Shown here piece by piece: positions 33,171-44,342 of a DNA stretch of 64,000 nucleotides. Made by a program: the position numbers and the translations under genes. The notes under the pieces were generated by a model. That model worked only from the letters and a program-made list of their open reading frames with translations. It did no database searches and was not told the origin of the DNA. The stretch's first letter is position 1; every line of letters starts with the position of its first letter. This DNA comes from Peromyscus leucopus (taxonomy: Eukaryota > Chordata > Mammalia > Rodentia > Cricetidae), in the NCBI RefSeq assembly GCF_004664715.2, contig NC_051083.1:122082971-122146970 (forward strand), written 5' to 3'.

Positions 33171-33776
33171 AGAATAAAATTAAAGGAATAAATAAATTTG
33201 TTTTCTAATGACAATGTTTCTGAGAATGCTAATATGTCAGATATCTCTTACTAATATGAAAAAAACACAAACACTTCCAAATTTATATTGCCCCTAGGTA
33301 ACCTAAGTGTTACCTGTCACATTTGCTGTTTGTCCAGACTTTTTGGCAGTCTTGCTTCTATAAGTGGCTGAGGTTTACATTTAGCTCAGAAGTCTTAGAA
33401 AATGTATCCATTAATTGTCCTAAAGACTTGTTCCCTAGCCTTTTCTCATTTACTCAGAATAGATCAAATCTTTTCAGGAGTTCTGATGTGCATCAAATCA
33501 TGCCTGGCTGATTTCTAGATTCTGAACATCAATTCCTCTCCCCCCTACTGATAGACTCTAGGAAATGTTGCCAACTTCTGTCTATATTATTGATATTTAC
33601 CATCAAGCATGAAGGGGTTCTAAACTTTTAAATTATATGTGCCATTTTCCTGAACAGACTTAAAATGTGATGAGTAAGACAGCATAAATGACAAAATACA
33701 AGCACCAAGAATCCATGTCTTCCATATGGTTCAGCATCAAAGTGCAAGGCCCTGGGAAATGTACACATGTGTTTAA
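33171..33776. other. No gene or repeat recognised
   Basis: No supported feature; short ORFs only. Confidence 0.4.
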
Positions 33777-33925
33777 AAAGTGCATGCCTGGTGCCCACCA
33801 AGGCCAGAAGAACTGGAGTTGCAGCCACTTGTGAGTTGTCATGTGGGTTCTGGGAATGGAACAACCCGGTCCTGTGCAGGAGCAGCAAATGCTCTTAACC
33901 TCTGAGCCATCATTCCATCATCCTT
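33777..33925 (-). mobile_element. B3-type SINE, antisense
   Basis: 'gcatgcctggtgcccacc', 'gagttgtcatgtgggttctgg', 'gcaggagcagcaaatgctc', 'cctctgagccatcattcc'. Shares unusual variants with the copy at 31519-31710. Confidence 0.8.
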
Positions 33926-33992
33926 TAAGTCTCAGCTTGAGTGATAGTTCCACAGTAAAAGAGTCCTTCATTCCTAGGTATACTTAAGTGCA

Positions 33993-34026
<34 letters not shown>
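33993..34026. repeat. CA microsatellite
   Basis: Pure (CA)n. Confidence 0.95.
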
Positions 34027-34028
<2 letters not shown>

Positions 34029-34074
34029 TTAGTTATGATCTCAAGAGGCACAAGGATATTAAAGCAATGGGAAT

Positions 34075-35430
34075 CCTTTCTTTTTCTTTACTTATTAAAA
34101 TACTAACGCCTTTAATCCCAGCACTTGGGAGGCAGAGGCAGGTGGATCTCTGTGAGTTCGAGGCCAGCCTGGGCTACCAAGTGAGTTCCAGGAAAGGCGC
34201 AAAGCTACATAGAGAGACCCTGTCTTGAAAAAATAAAATAAAATAAAAAATAATAAAACAAAATACTAACTTTGTTTGTCATGTTTTTGACCCACACAAT
34301 GTCTATATCTGATCACCACTACCACAATGTCCTGTCACAGCATTGCATATTCCACATAAACTCAGCAAAGTGGAATTTTATCTTTTAAAGCTAAACAGAC
34401 ATTTTATACAACACATCCTTGGCAAGGGAACCTGGGCAATGTTTATCAAACACAGTAGAGAAAGTTCTCATTTAGATTTTAAAAGGGCAGCCTGATATCA
34501 ACTGTTACAGAAATGAAATAAGACAGAAATTTCCCACACATCATCTAACCTACTTTCCTAAACTATTTTCTCCACTCTCACATATCCTGCACAGCCTCCT
34601 CCTGGTCAGTCACCCTGAAGCAATTTACCTAACAAACAGATCAACTTGGCTTCCACTTTGAGAAGATCACTTTTTTCTATACTTGGCTGCCACTTTACTT
34701 TATTGTGTTCTGAAGAACTAGAACTAGGTCTTTGGGTACTTAGGGAGTGTCTCTTGACCTTGATCCTGCTGCTTGTGAGTTTTTCTATGCTGGCTTGACT
34801 TTTGTGCGTTTTTTGGCTGGAGTACCTCATGTAGATTCCTTCACTGCAGCTTTTTATTGTTTCCTCCTCATCCATTCTATCATTGTTACCATCTCCAGCA
34901 TCATCTCTGCCAGCCTCAAGTTTCCGTTTTTGGTTCTGCTGTGGTATCATGTCATGTCAGGGAGCAATCACTTTCCAAACATGCTTAAGAACTATACAAC
35001 CTCCTCTTCATCTTCTGAGTCTCCTCACTATACAGGTAAGTGTTGTTCATTAATCTCCACAGGCTATGAACCACACTTAAGGCTATAATATGCAATCCCC
35101 AAGGGAACCATTGATTGTACAGACTTTTTCAAAACTGCCACTGTTGCTTTCACTAGACAACCTTCCAAAATCATTGCTGTGCAAATCATCCTTTTGCTCT
35201 GTCTCCTAAACTGACCATTCTTAGTGGCAGCTGGTGCTCATTTCCATCATTATCCACCTTAAAGTGATCATCTTTGTCAGCCTTTGGTTCACAACCCAGA
35301 AAACAGTTCTGAGTCCTCAGGGAGCGCACATTCATGCCCATCTAATCTGTTAATGGCATGCTGGCACACAACTAGGTAAGAAAAGACAGATGGAGACAAT
35401 TGACTACTCCTCCTGAGAACAGGCATACAG
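34075..35430 (-). pseudogene. NPM1 (pseudogene): Processed pseudogene of nucleophosmin (NPM1)
   Basis: Read on the minus strand, the sequence follows the NPM1 mRNA: a 5' UTR-like stretch (about 35430-35350), an N-terminal core region at 35240-35340 reading [15 protein letters not shown] (NPM1 pentamer domain), a middle section resembling the end of the core domain (about 35030-35150), a shortened acidic and basic region (34700-34950), a C-terminal SIEKSDLLKVEAKLI-like segment near 34640-34685, and a long 3' UTR match (34270-34590) ending in a degraded A-rich tail at 34075-34095. There are no introns. The initiator ATG is replaced by ATT, stops and frameshifts follow the core (for example after GDRAKG), and the coding region is about 140 nt shorter than usual. 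The living gene is a nucleolar histone and ribosome chaperone; this copy cannot encode it. A B1 interrupts the 3' UTR. Identification is by remembered sequence, not search. Confidence 0.9.
34108..34259 (+). mobile_element. B1 SINE inside the NPM1 pseudogene
   Basis: B1 lacking its first ~20 nt ('gcctttaatcccagcac' to 'ccctgtcttg' and an AAAAT-type tail), with 11-bp duplications 'aaaatactaac' at 34097-34107 and 34260-34270. The duplicated string is itself the end of the pseudogene 3' UTR, so the B1 is younger. Confidence 0.95.
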
Positions 35431-36249
35431 GACAAAACCTCCAGGGTGCAAATCATTTTTCAATGAAAATTTTCTTCTCCAAGGAAACCAGCAAAATTGT
35501 GTAAGCTCTGTGAAGTGTGCCCATATGGAAGCTTTGACTACTTGTGGTAATTACAATAGCATTAAACACAAAATTTTGTGTTTGAAAGTCTATATTGCCA
35601 AAGATACTTATATGTGGTTTTTAATACAAATAATATATACATATGATTTTAAAATATGTTACAAAAGAGCATTTTTGTATGTATGTATGTACCACAATTA
35701 ATAATCCGGCCATCAGCAAAATGTGCTTTAGGAGTATCCATAGTCAATCATAGACTTTGAGGTGAGGGCAGTGAGCTAAAATTCAGGGTACCGGTTTCCA
35801 CTGGAGGAGAGAATGGGAAGAACATAATTCGAGAAAGGGTATTTCTTGGTAATGTCTTCTGATTCTTAAGTTAGGTGGAAGTAAAAGTTATTTCTTTTTA
35901 TTCATTGAATAAAAGAGCATATTTTAAAAGTACCTTCTCCAACCTTGACTTCCCAAACGCCATTACTTCAACATTTCCTTATATTTCCTTCCAGCAAATC
36001 CCCATGACAAGATACAATTCTGCATACATGTAACCTTTCAAATCATAACCAAGACCATACTACACAACTGCTCCATTATCTTTTTCCCACTGGACAGGAA
36101 AGTCTTTCATTACTGTAAAGTCCATTTTCCTCATCTTTTCTACAGACATCTAGAACAGATTATAAAATGTTACCAACTGGTTAAATTTCACAAAATGAAC
36201 CAAGGATCTCTCTGTATTATTTCTTACAACTGCCAACAAATCTCTTATT
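35431..36249. other. No gene recognised
   Basis: No supported feature. A short GTAT-type repeat lies at 35677-35692. Confidence 0.4.
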
Positions 36250-37400
36250 ATCTCAATGAAAATTTTTTCACAATGCTTTCTGCCATTTTTGTCTTTGTCT
36301 ATTAAAAATCAGGATATTTATTCTTCTATCATAAATTACACAGGTGTTTGTTTTGTTTGTTTGTGTTATAAATTTTGGGCACTCATCCTTTATCAGATAT
36401 GTGGTTTGCAAGTGTCTTTCCTGTATATAGGTTGCATTTCCATTTTGAATGTTGCCTCTTCTATGGAGAAGCATTTTAGTTTCATGTAATTTTATTATTT
36501 TATTGTGAATTTTCTACAGGAACACAATGGCTTCTTATTTAAATCAAATCCACCCTCTTTCTCCACTCCAACTCCTCCCAACTTCATATACTCACATTTA
36601 TTTACTTTTTGGTTTATAAACTGAACTTTTAGTTTAGAATCAGAATTTCCACTTCTAGTTTTACTCTCCTATATACTAAAATCCAATTTTCTGAAGACAA
36701 TATCCTTTGGCCATTGTGTTCTTTTGGTGCAATTGTTGAAAATTAGTTTGATTATACATCTTTTGGTATATCTCAGAGTTAATTGAACTTTGTTGCTGTG
36801 GGATGGTCTGTATGTCAAATTGCTCTGATTGGTCAATAAATAAACACCAGTGGCCAGGCAGGAAGTAGGTGGGACAGGGAGAGAGGAGAATTCTGGGAAG
36901 CGGAAGGCTGAGGTAGAGAGACACTGCCAGCTGCAGTCATGACAAGCACTATGTGAAGACTCTGGTAAGCCACAAGCCACGTGGCAAGGTATAGATTTAT
37001 AGAAATGGATTAATTTAAGCTATAAGAACAGTTAGCAAGAAGCCTGCCACGGCCATACAGTTTGTAAGCAATATAAGTCTCTGTAATTATTTGTTTGGGT
37101 CTGAGCCGCTGTGGGACTGGCGGGTGACAAAGATTTGTCCTGACTGTGGGCAAGGCAGGAAAACTCTAGCTACACTTTGTTTCCATTTTTATGCCATGAC
37201 CATACTATTTTAATTATGGAAGCTTTGTAATATAATTTTAAATTAGGAAATATGATTCCTATTATCAACTTTTTGCCATATTAAATGAGGAAACCACATA
37301 CATTTAAATATCTTCATCTTCCTACCTTTTAAATACCATTGTCTTGAGTATTTGATGATACTATGAATTTTGTAATTTATTATCTGCTTTATAAAATTCA
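36250..37400 (-). mobile_element. Ancient L1 ORF2, antisense, split by a solo LTR
   Basis: 'cctttatcagatatgtggtttgc', 'gagaagcattttagtttcatg', 'ctttggccattgtgttcttttgg' on the left, and 'tttttatgccatgaccatac', 'taattatggaagctttgtaatat' on the right, are collinear antisense L1 ORF2. The two halves join once the LTR is removed. Confidence 0.82.
36794..37174 (+). mobile_element. Solo LTR, class II (mys/RMER-like family)
   Basis: 381 bp from 'tgctgtgggatggtctg' to 'aactctagctaca', flanked by 'ctttgt' at 36788-36793 and 37175-37180. Contains 'gattggtcaataaataaac', 'gccacgtggcaaggtatag', 'ctgccacggccatacag'. The same family occurs in reverse at 59328-59690. No internal region. Confidence 0.95.
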
Positions 37401-37562
37401 TGAGAAAATAACCAGTCTTTGGGTGTGTTCCTATATATTTCTCTTCCTTCTGTCATTCCATCTTCCTTTCTGATTCTCCAAAATCATTCACTCTTTTATC
37501 CTTTCATTTAAAGAACTCTGAACCAGCATATGATGCTAATTATGCTAGTGATAAATTCTTTT
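37401..37562. other. AT-rich spacer
   Basis: No feature; it contains the left target duplication (37547-37562) of the next L1 fragment. Confidence 0.4.
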
Positions 37563-38267
37563 TATTTATTTATTTTTATTTTATAATTTAATTTAATTTT
37601 ATATATCAGCCACGGATTCCCCTGTCTTCCCTCTTCCTGCCCCCCTGTCCTCCCCTCAACCCACCCCGCATTCCCACCACCTCCAGGGCAAGGACTCCCC
37701 TAGAGATTCAGCTCAGCCTGGTAGATTCAGTCGAGGCAGGTCCAGTACCCTCCTCCCTACACCAAGGCTGAGCAAAGTGTCCCTGCATAGGCCCCAGGCT
37801 CCAAAAAGCCAGCTCATGCACCAAAGACAGGTCCTGGTCCCACTGCCTGGGGGCCTCCCAAACAGTTCAAGTTAATCGACTGTCTCACTTATCCAGAGGG
37901 CCTAGTCCAGTTCCATGGGGGCTCCTCAGCTATTGGTTCATAGTTCATGTGTTTCCACTAGTTTGGCTATTTGTCCCTGTGCTTTTTCCAATCATGGTCT
38001 CAACAATTGTCGCTCATACACAATCCCTCCTCTTTCTCGCCGACTGGACTCCCAGAGCTCCACCTGCAGCCTGGCCGTGGATCTCTGCATCTGCTTCCAT
38101 CAGTCGTTGGATGAGAGTTAGGGTGTTTGGCCATCGGATCACCAGAGTAGGTCAGTTCAGGCTTTCTCTCGATCATTGACAGTAGTCTATTGTGGCAGTA
38201 TCTTTGTAGATTTCTGTGGACCTCTCTAACACTTTGCTTCTTCCTATTCCCATGGGGGTCTTCATTT
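37563..38267 (-). mobile_element. L1 3' UTR fragment, antisense, with target duplication
   Basis: Antisense of the 3' UTR that ends the L1 at 41248-43732 ('ccacggattcccctg', 'cagctcatgcaccaaagac', 'gttggatgagagttaggg', 'accagagtaggtcag'). Duplications of 16 bp with one mismatch ('agtgataaattctttt' 37547-37562; 'agtaataaattctttt' 38268-38283) fix the ends. Confidence 0.92.
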
Positions 38268-38311
38268 AGTAATAAATTCTTTTAATTTTCCTATATCAAA
38301 AGAAAGCTTTG

Positions 38312-38525
38312 GGGGCTATGAAGATTGCTCAGTAATTAAGATGACCAATTTCTCTTCCAGATGACCCATGTTCAGTTTCCAGCATGTACATAGAGGCTCA
38401 CAACCTTTTATAACTCCAGTTCCAGGAAATCTGATGGTCCTCTCTGGCCTCCGAGGGCACTGCATGCACATGGTACATTTGCACATGCGCAAGCAAAACA
38501 TTTATATATGTAAAGTCTCTTTAAA
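38312..38525 (+). mobile_element. B4/ID-type SINE
   Basis: 'ggggctatgaagattgctcag', 'gatgacccatgttcagtttcc', 'ccttttataactccagttcc', 'tctctggcctccgagggc', 'tgcatgcacatggtac'. Full SINE order at moderate identity. Confidence 0.8.
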
Positions 38526-38539
38526 AGGAAGATTTTGTT

Positions 38540-38800
38540 TTTCTTAATTTTTAATAGATACCCAAATTTTAGCTGACAGTTGTTTCAATAACAATCTGCT
38601 ACTTCTTTATGATGTGCACCTTTTCCTGTTTCTTATACGAAAATTTCAAATTGTTTTTATTAATAGGTGATTATATTTTTCATGCTTCTTTCAAGATTTT
38701 TTCTTTGTCTTCATTTTTAAACAACTATAAGGTCTTTATGATGGCATTTGTCTTGGATTCTTTATGGATCACTCAGATTCCTTGGCCCCTAGGTTTATGT
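38540..38800 (-). mobile_element. Ancient mammalian L1 fragment, antisense (left part)
   Basis: 'tctttgtcttcatttttaaacaac', 'ggatcactcagattccttgg', 'cctaggtttatgtct' resemble antisense old L1 sequence that would continue at 43749-44340. Confidence 0.55.
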
Positions 38801-39165
38801 CTTGTGGGGGGAGGAAAAGGTTTATTTGGCTTGTACTTCCATATTGCTGTTCATCATCAAAGGAAGTCAGGAGAGGAACTCAAACAGGGCAGGATCCTGG
38901 AGAGAGGAGCTGATGCAGAGGCCATGGAAGGGTGCTGCTTACTGGTGGTGCTTCCCTAGGCTTGCTCAGCCTGCTTTCTCATAGAAGCCAAGGCCACCAG
39001 ACCAGGGATAGCATCACCCATAATGGGCTGGGCCCTCCCTTACTGCCTAGTAATTGAGAAAATGCCTTACAGCTGGATCTCATGGGGGTATTTCCCCAAC
39101 TGAGGCTCCTTCCTCTCTGATGATTCTAGCTTGTGTTAAGTTGACACAAACCCAGCCAGTACACC
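38797..39165. mobile_element. hAT-Charlie-type rodent repeat
   Basis: 'gaggaaaaggtttatttggc', 'gctgatgcagaggccatgg', 'gctgggccctcccttac', 'gcttgtgttaagttgacac' in order; opposite orientation to 26.0, 49.2 and 58.9 kb. Confidence 0.72.
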
Positions 39166-40314
39166 CAGGCTGCCAGGAATCACCATCATTCATCTTGGGT
39201 CCCCAGTTTGCTAGTTCTCCTTGAATTTGTGCTGATCTCTTTGAGTGGAATCCTGAGCTCCTGTCCTTGGTGACTAGGATATCCTGGGGTACATCTGTCT
39301 CTAGGGACTGTTTTGTCCTGAAGTACCAGCTCTTGCTGTGTTCCTGTGGCATGTGGCCCCACTGAGGAAGGAAGCCTGTAGTAACATGAGCAGGCTGCTA
39401 GCACTTTCCTTGGCATAAACCCCTCACTCATGCCTCGTTTGGCTGGATGTGTGACAAGTGAGCCTCTTAGCCACAAATCAGTTCTTTGCTGTTAAGTCTG
39501 TTTGCCAAATAGTGTCAAAAACAAACCAACAACCCCCTCCAACAAAACAAGAGACCCCTATCTTGAAAGACACAACCCCACAAGATAGATCCCTGTGAAT
39601 ACCACTGGAACCTTATTGCCTGGCTTTGTCCCTCTGGTCCCTGGCTATCTGACCCTCCAGAGATGACATAGAATCCATCCTAATTCTAGGGGGAAAGGGA
39701 GGCTCTTCCAGTTTTGCCCTAGCATTCATTAGGTCACAGGATGTACTTCTTCTAGAAATTATCCTCATGTATTTCCTTGATCCTTTTTTTCCAGAGACAC
39801 CTCTTACACTCTCCCAGCCCTGCAGGGTGAGCCTGAGGAAGGCCACTGGTGCTAGAGAAAATAGCCAAGTGAAACATCCCTTCACAGCTCATTGATTACC
39901 TTTCCTACAACTGAACTGAAAGCTGGCAGCTGGAAAGGATTGTGACTTGCCTGGCTATCATCTTGATGTGCCTAGCCTTGGGCCCTAGATTTCTGCCTGT
40001 TTCTCTGAAACATTATCAATGCTGTACATAGATTGATGCTCCTCCGTGTTCTTTTTGGCTGTCCTCTTTGATGTCTTCCTCTGGACCCTGGAGAAGAGCT
40101 CTGAAGCACTAGGTGGCCAGTGTCTGACATCACAGTTGTGGATGTAACTCTTGCTAGTCTTCTGGAATTCATTTGTGCTGCACAACCTTTTATAACCTTG
40201 GAATTCATTCATTCTAGGCTGGTCTCAGTTCTCCAGGTTTCCTCTTGTCACTGACCTCCCTCTAAGGCACTCAAGACAGACAGTTCAAGGAGCACAGGGA
40301 ATACTGAGGACTCA
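39166..40314. other. Unassigned 1.15 kb; several minus-strand ORFs
   Basis: No mobile element recognised. Minus-strand ORFs at 39080-39352, 39186-39476, 39613-39885 and 39972-40212 have fairly protein-like composition but are in different frames, with no A-tail or clear splice structure. Could be unique DNA or a very old retrocopy of a gene I do not recognise. Confidence 0.4.
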
Positions 40315-40320
40315 GGACAC

Positions 40321-40825
40321 TGTGGTGATAGATTATGCACCCCAATAAAACTTTTCTGGGGATCAGAGGACAGAGCCAGCCATTAGATTAGATATAGAGG
40401 CCAGACAGTGGTGGCACACACCCTTAATCCTATCACTTAGGAGGCAGAAATCTGTCTTGATCTCTGTGAGTTCAAGGCCACACTGGGAACAGTGCCAGGC
40501 AGTGGTGGCACACACCTTTAATTCTAGCACTTGAGAGCTTGGAAAGCACACATACCTTTAATCCCAGGAAGAGACATGGCTGGGAGGAGAATGGTATATA
40601 AGGCATGAGGAGACAGGAACTAGGCAGCAGGTTAACTGAGACCCTCAGGGGTGAAGACTCAGCGGCTTTCGGTCTAAGGATTTGTGGAAACAGGATCATT
40701 TGAGGAGTTGGCAAGATGAGGTTGGCTGTGGCTTGTTCTGCTTTTCTGATCTTTCAGCTTTCACCCCAACATCTGGCTCAGGTTTTTTTTTTAATTAATA
40801 AAACCATTTCGCAATTCATGTTAGA
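40321..40825 (+). mobile_element. Solo LTR of the B1-bearing family, copy 6
   Basis: Starts 'tgtggtgatagattatg', ends 'aattcatgttaga' (expected final CA is GA), flanked by a perfect 'ggacac' at 40315-40320 and 40826-40831. Contains the B1-like modules plus an extra partial one ('cacacaccttta' three times) and 'ggtatataagg'. Confidence 0.94.
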
Positions 40826-40831
40826 GGACAC

Positions 40832-41103
40832 TGATGTATATCTGGGTGCCATGCCACAGAAACATCATGTTCTAAGCACCTGAACCTATGGCCTAGGATG
40901 ACCATTCTGTTGGCATCTTGTCACTCAGACAGTCTTTCTGAGGCAGCATCTGGCACTTTCTAAGGTCTACTTGTACCCAGGTATGTCATTCAGGGGCTTT
41001 ACAGATCAGAGTGGGTAAGGCTCAGCCTTTATACCCCTACATTCAGCAGTGTTTCTTGGAATGATTGTCTCCAATACTAGGACTCAACTCTTTTCAAAAA
41101 GTT
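40832..41103. other. No feature recognised
   Basis: Unassigned sequence between the LTR and the next SINE. Confidence 0.4.
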
Positions 41104-41231
41104 TATGTTGGGGGCTAGAGAGATAGCTCAGGACCAGAGTTCAGTTCCCAGCACCCACATCAGGCAGCTCACAATGGCCTATTACTTCAGCTCCAGGGGA
41201 CCCAACTAGGTTTATGTCTTCTTTGACAAAT
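41104..41231 (+). mobile_element. B2/B4-type SINE fragment
   Basis: 'gggggctagagagatagctc', 'gagttcagttcccagcacc', 'ccagcacccacatcaggc' then a short tail. It lies just before the L1 insertion site. Confidence 0.75.
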
Positions 41232-41247
41232 AAAAATTTTCAGGCTG

Positions 41248-42792
41248 ACAAATGACATAAAATACCTTGGGGTAACACTAACCAAGCAAGTGAAGGACCT
41301 ATATGACAAGAACTTTAAGTCCCTGAAAAAAGAAATTTAAGAAGATGTCAGAAAATGGAAAGATCTCCCATGCTCATGGATAGGCAGGGTTAACATAGTA
41401 AAAATGGCAATCTTACCAAAAGCAATCTACAGATTCAATGCAATCCCCATCAAAATACCAACACAATTCTTCACAGAACTGGGAAGAATAATACTCAACT
41501 TCATATGGAAAAACAAAAAACCCAGGATAGCCAAAAGAATCTTGTACAATAAAACAACCTCTGGAGGCATCACAATCCCTGACTTCAAGCTCTACTATAG
41601 AGCTACAGTAATAAAAACAGCTTGGTATTGGCAAAAAAAAAAAAAACACCGACATGTGGACCAATGGAATCGAATTGAAGACCTGACATTAACCCAGACA
41701 CCTATGAACATATAATTTTTTGACAAAGAAGCCAAAAGTGTACAATGGAAAAAAGAAAGCATCTTCAACAAATGGTGCTGGCATAACTGGATATCAACGT
41801 GTAGAAGGCTGCAAATAGATCCATATCTGTCTCTGTGCACAAAACTTAAGTCCAAGTGGATCAAGGATCTCAACATAAATCCAGCTACTCTGAACCTGCT
41901 AGAAGAGAAAGTAGGAAGTAGTCTTGAACGCATTGGCATAGGAGATCACTTCCTAAATATAACACCAGTAGCACAGACACTGAGACAAACAATCAATCAA
42001 TGGGACCTCTTGAAACTGAGAAGCTTTTGTAGAGCAAAGGATACGGTCAACAAGGCAAAGCGACACCCTACAGAATGGGAAAATATCTTCACCAACCCCA
42101 CATGTGACAGGGGATTGATATCCAGAATATATAAGAAACTCAAGAAATTAGACATCAAAATGACCAACAGTCCAATTGAGAAATGGGCTTTAGAACTAAA
42201 CAGAGAATTCTCAACAGAGGAAACTCAAATGGCTGAAAGACATTTAAGGAATTGCTCAACATCCCTAATCATCAGGGAAATGCAAATCTAAACAACTCTG
42301 AGATACCACCTTACGCCTGTCAGAATGGCTAAGATCAAAAACACTGAAGACACTTTATGCTGGAGACAATGTGGAACTAGGAGAACTCTCCTCCACTGCT
42401 GGTGGGAATGCAAGCTTATACAACCACTTTGGAAATCAATATGGCGCTTTCTTAGAAAATTGGGAATCAATCTCCTCCAAGATCCAGCTATACCACTCCT
42501 GGGCATATACCCAAGAAATGCTCAATCATACAACAAGAGCACTTGCTCAGCTATGTTCATATCAGCATTGTTTGTAATAGCCAAAACCTGGAAACAACCT
42601 AGATGCCCTTCAACTGAAGAATGGATAAATAAATTGTGGCACATATACACAATGGAATACTACTCAGCAGAGAAAAACAATGACATCATGAGGTTTGCAG
42701 GCAAATGGATGGATCTAGAAAAAATCATCCTGAGTGAGGTAACCCAGACTCAGAAAGACAAATATGGTATGTACTCACTCATAGGAAGATGA
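41248..42792 (+). pseudogene. L1 ORF2 C-terminal coding remnant
   Basis: Open blocks 41404-41715 ([24 protein letters not shown]), 42010-42291 and 42325-42792 (HCWWECKLIQPLWKSIW, LLGIYPRNA, WMDLEKIILSEV) are the region after the reverse transcriptase, including the conserved C-terminal segment. A TAA near 41338, a stop at 41716 and frame changes inactivate it. The normal product is the endonuclease/reverse transcriptase of L1; the catalytic domains lie upstream and are missing. Confidence 0.93.
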
Positions 42793-43732
42793 TAGATGTG
42801 GACCAAGGATGACTGGACTGCTACTCACATCACCAGTGAGGCTACCTAGAAAATCGGACCCCAAGAAAGACACAGAGAAATGGATGCGATCTACATGAAC
42901 AGCCTGGACATGAGTGGGAGCAATGAATGGCGAGGGTCGAGGGAAAGAGGGCAGGAGATCCTAGCTGGATCAAGAAAAGAGAGGGAGAACAAGGAATAGG
43001 AGACCATGGTAAATGAAGACCACATGAGAAAAGGAAGAAACAAAGTGCTAAAGAGGCCCACAGAAATCCACAAAGATACCCCCACAAAAGACTGCTGGCA
43101 ATGGTCAAGAGACAGCCGGGACTGACCTACTCTGGTGATGGGATGGCCAAACACCCTAATAGTTGTGCCACAAACCCCATCCAAGGACTGAGGAATCTGG
43201 ATGCAGACATCCATGGCTAGGCCCCTGGTGGAGCGCTGGGAGTCTAATTAGTGAGAAAGAGGAGGGTTTATATGAGCGAGAATTGTTGAAACCAAGGTTG
43301 GATAAAGCACAGGGACAAATAACCAAATGGATGGAAACATGAACTATGAACCAAAGACTGAGGGGCCCCAACTGGATCAGGCCCTCTGAATAGGTGAGAC
43401 AGTCGATTGGCTTGATCTGTTTGAGAGGCATCTAGGTAGTGGTACCAGGTCCTGGACTGGCTGCATGAGATAGCTGTTTGAAACCTGGGACTTATGCAGG
43501 GATGCTTGGCTCGGTCTGGGAGGAGGGGACTGGACCTGCCTGGACTGAGTCTATCAGGTCGATCCCAGTCCTCGGGGGAGACCTTGATCTGGAGGAGGTG
43601 GAATGGGGGGGATGTTGGGGGGAAGGGGAGGGGGGCAGGAAGGGAGAGAACAAGGGAATCTGTGGCTATTATGTAGAACTGAATAGTATTGTATATGAAT
43701 AGTATTGTAAAATAAATAAAAAAAATATGGAA
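41248..43732 (+). mobile_element. 5'-truncated L1, 2.5 kb, with 16-bp target duplication
   Basis: Sense L1: the ORF2 C-terminal third, a 3' UTR (about 42793-43700) with a G-rich polypurine tract at 43600-43640, 'aaataaataaaa' and an A-tail. Duplications 'aaaaattttcaggctg' at 41232-41247 and 43733-43748 are perfect. It is moderately young and structurally complete at its 3' end. Confidence 0.96.
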
Positions 43733-43748
43733 AAAAATTTTCAGGCTG

Positions 43749-44342
43749 TATACCCCAAATGTTGCTTCAGCCTCCTGTACTCAAACTCACATCCTTTCTG
43801 AACACTAGTTATATAAATGTTGGAATATTTTCTAATTATTCTATAGGTCACTTATGCTCTATTTCTTTTCAGCTTATTTTCTGCCTATTGTTCAAACTGG
43901 ATAAGCTTTATTATTGTGTCCTCACATTTCTGTCCTCAGTCATCTCCACTCTCCCATTAAGCCCATTCAACATGCCATTTACTTCAGTTGCTGTCTTGTT
44001 CAGTTCTATAATTTTCATTTGGTTCCTTTGGACTTGGTTTTGCTATATTCTGTTTTCTTCAATTATTTCAAGAGAATATATAATTGATTGCAGAAGCATT
44101 TTTATGATAAATGCTTTGAAATCCTTGTCAGATAATTCCAACATCAGATTTATTTTAGTGTCAGCATCAATTGATTTTTCTTCATTCAAGTTGTGATTTT
44201 CTTGTTATTATGGTTTTAAATTTATCTTGGACATTGTGTCCATGTGTTAGGACACTCTGAAGGCTATATTTTTTTCCAGCAAGCAATCACCCTGTTTTAG
44301 TCTAGCATTCAGTTCTTGACCTAAATTTTTAGTAAATAGCAT
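43749..44342 (-). mobile_element. Ancient mammalian L1 fragment, antisense (right part)
   Basis: 'gttctataattttcatttggttcc', 'gaaatccttgtcagataattcc', 'tcttggacattgtgtcc' are in the order expected after the fragment at 38540-38800. The 145-codon plus-strand ORF here is an L1 antisense artefact. Confidence 0.6.

Noticed and set aside
34606..34950. 114-codon minus-strand ORF as a novel charged protein
   Set aside because: It is the decayed C-terminal half of the NPM1 processed pseudogene.
42325..42792. 155-codon ORF as a host gene
   Set aside because: Clear L1 ORF2 C-terminus inside a TSD-flanked L1.
41254..43700. Active full-length L1
   Set aside because: It lacks the 5' UTR, ORF1, endonuclease and reverse transcriptase, and contains stops and frameshifts.
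43759..44196. 145-codon plus-strand ORF
   Set aside because: Lies in antisense ancient L1; hydrophobic composition is a by-product of T-rich sequence.
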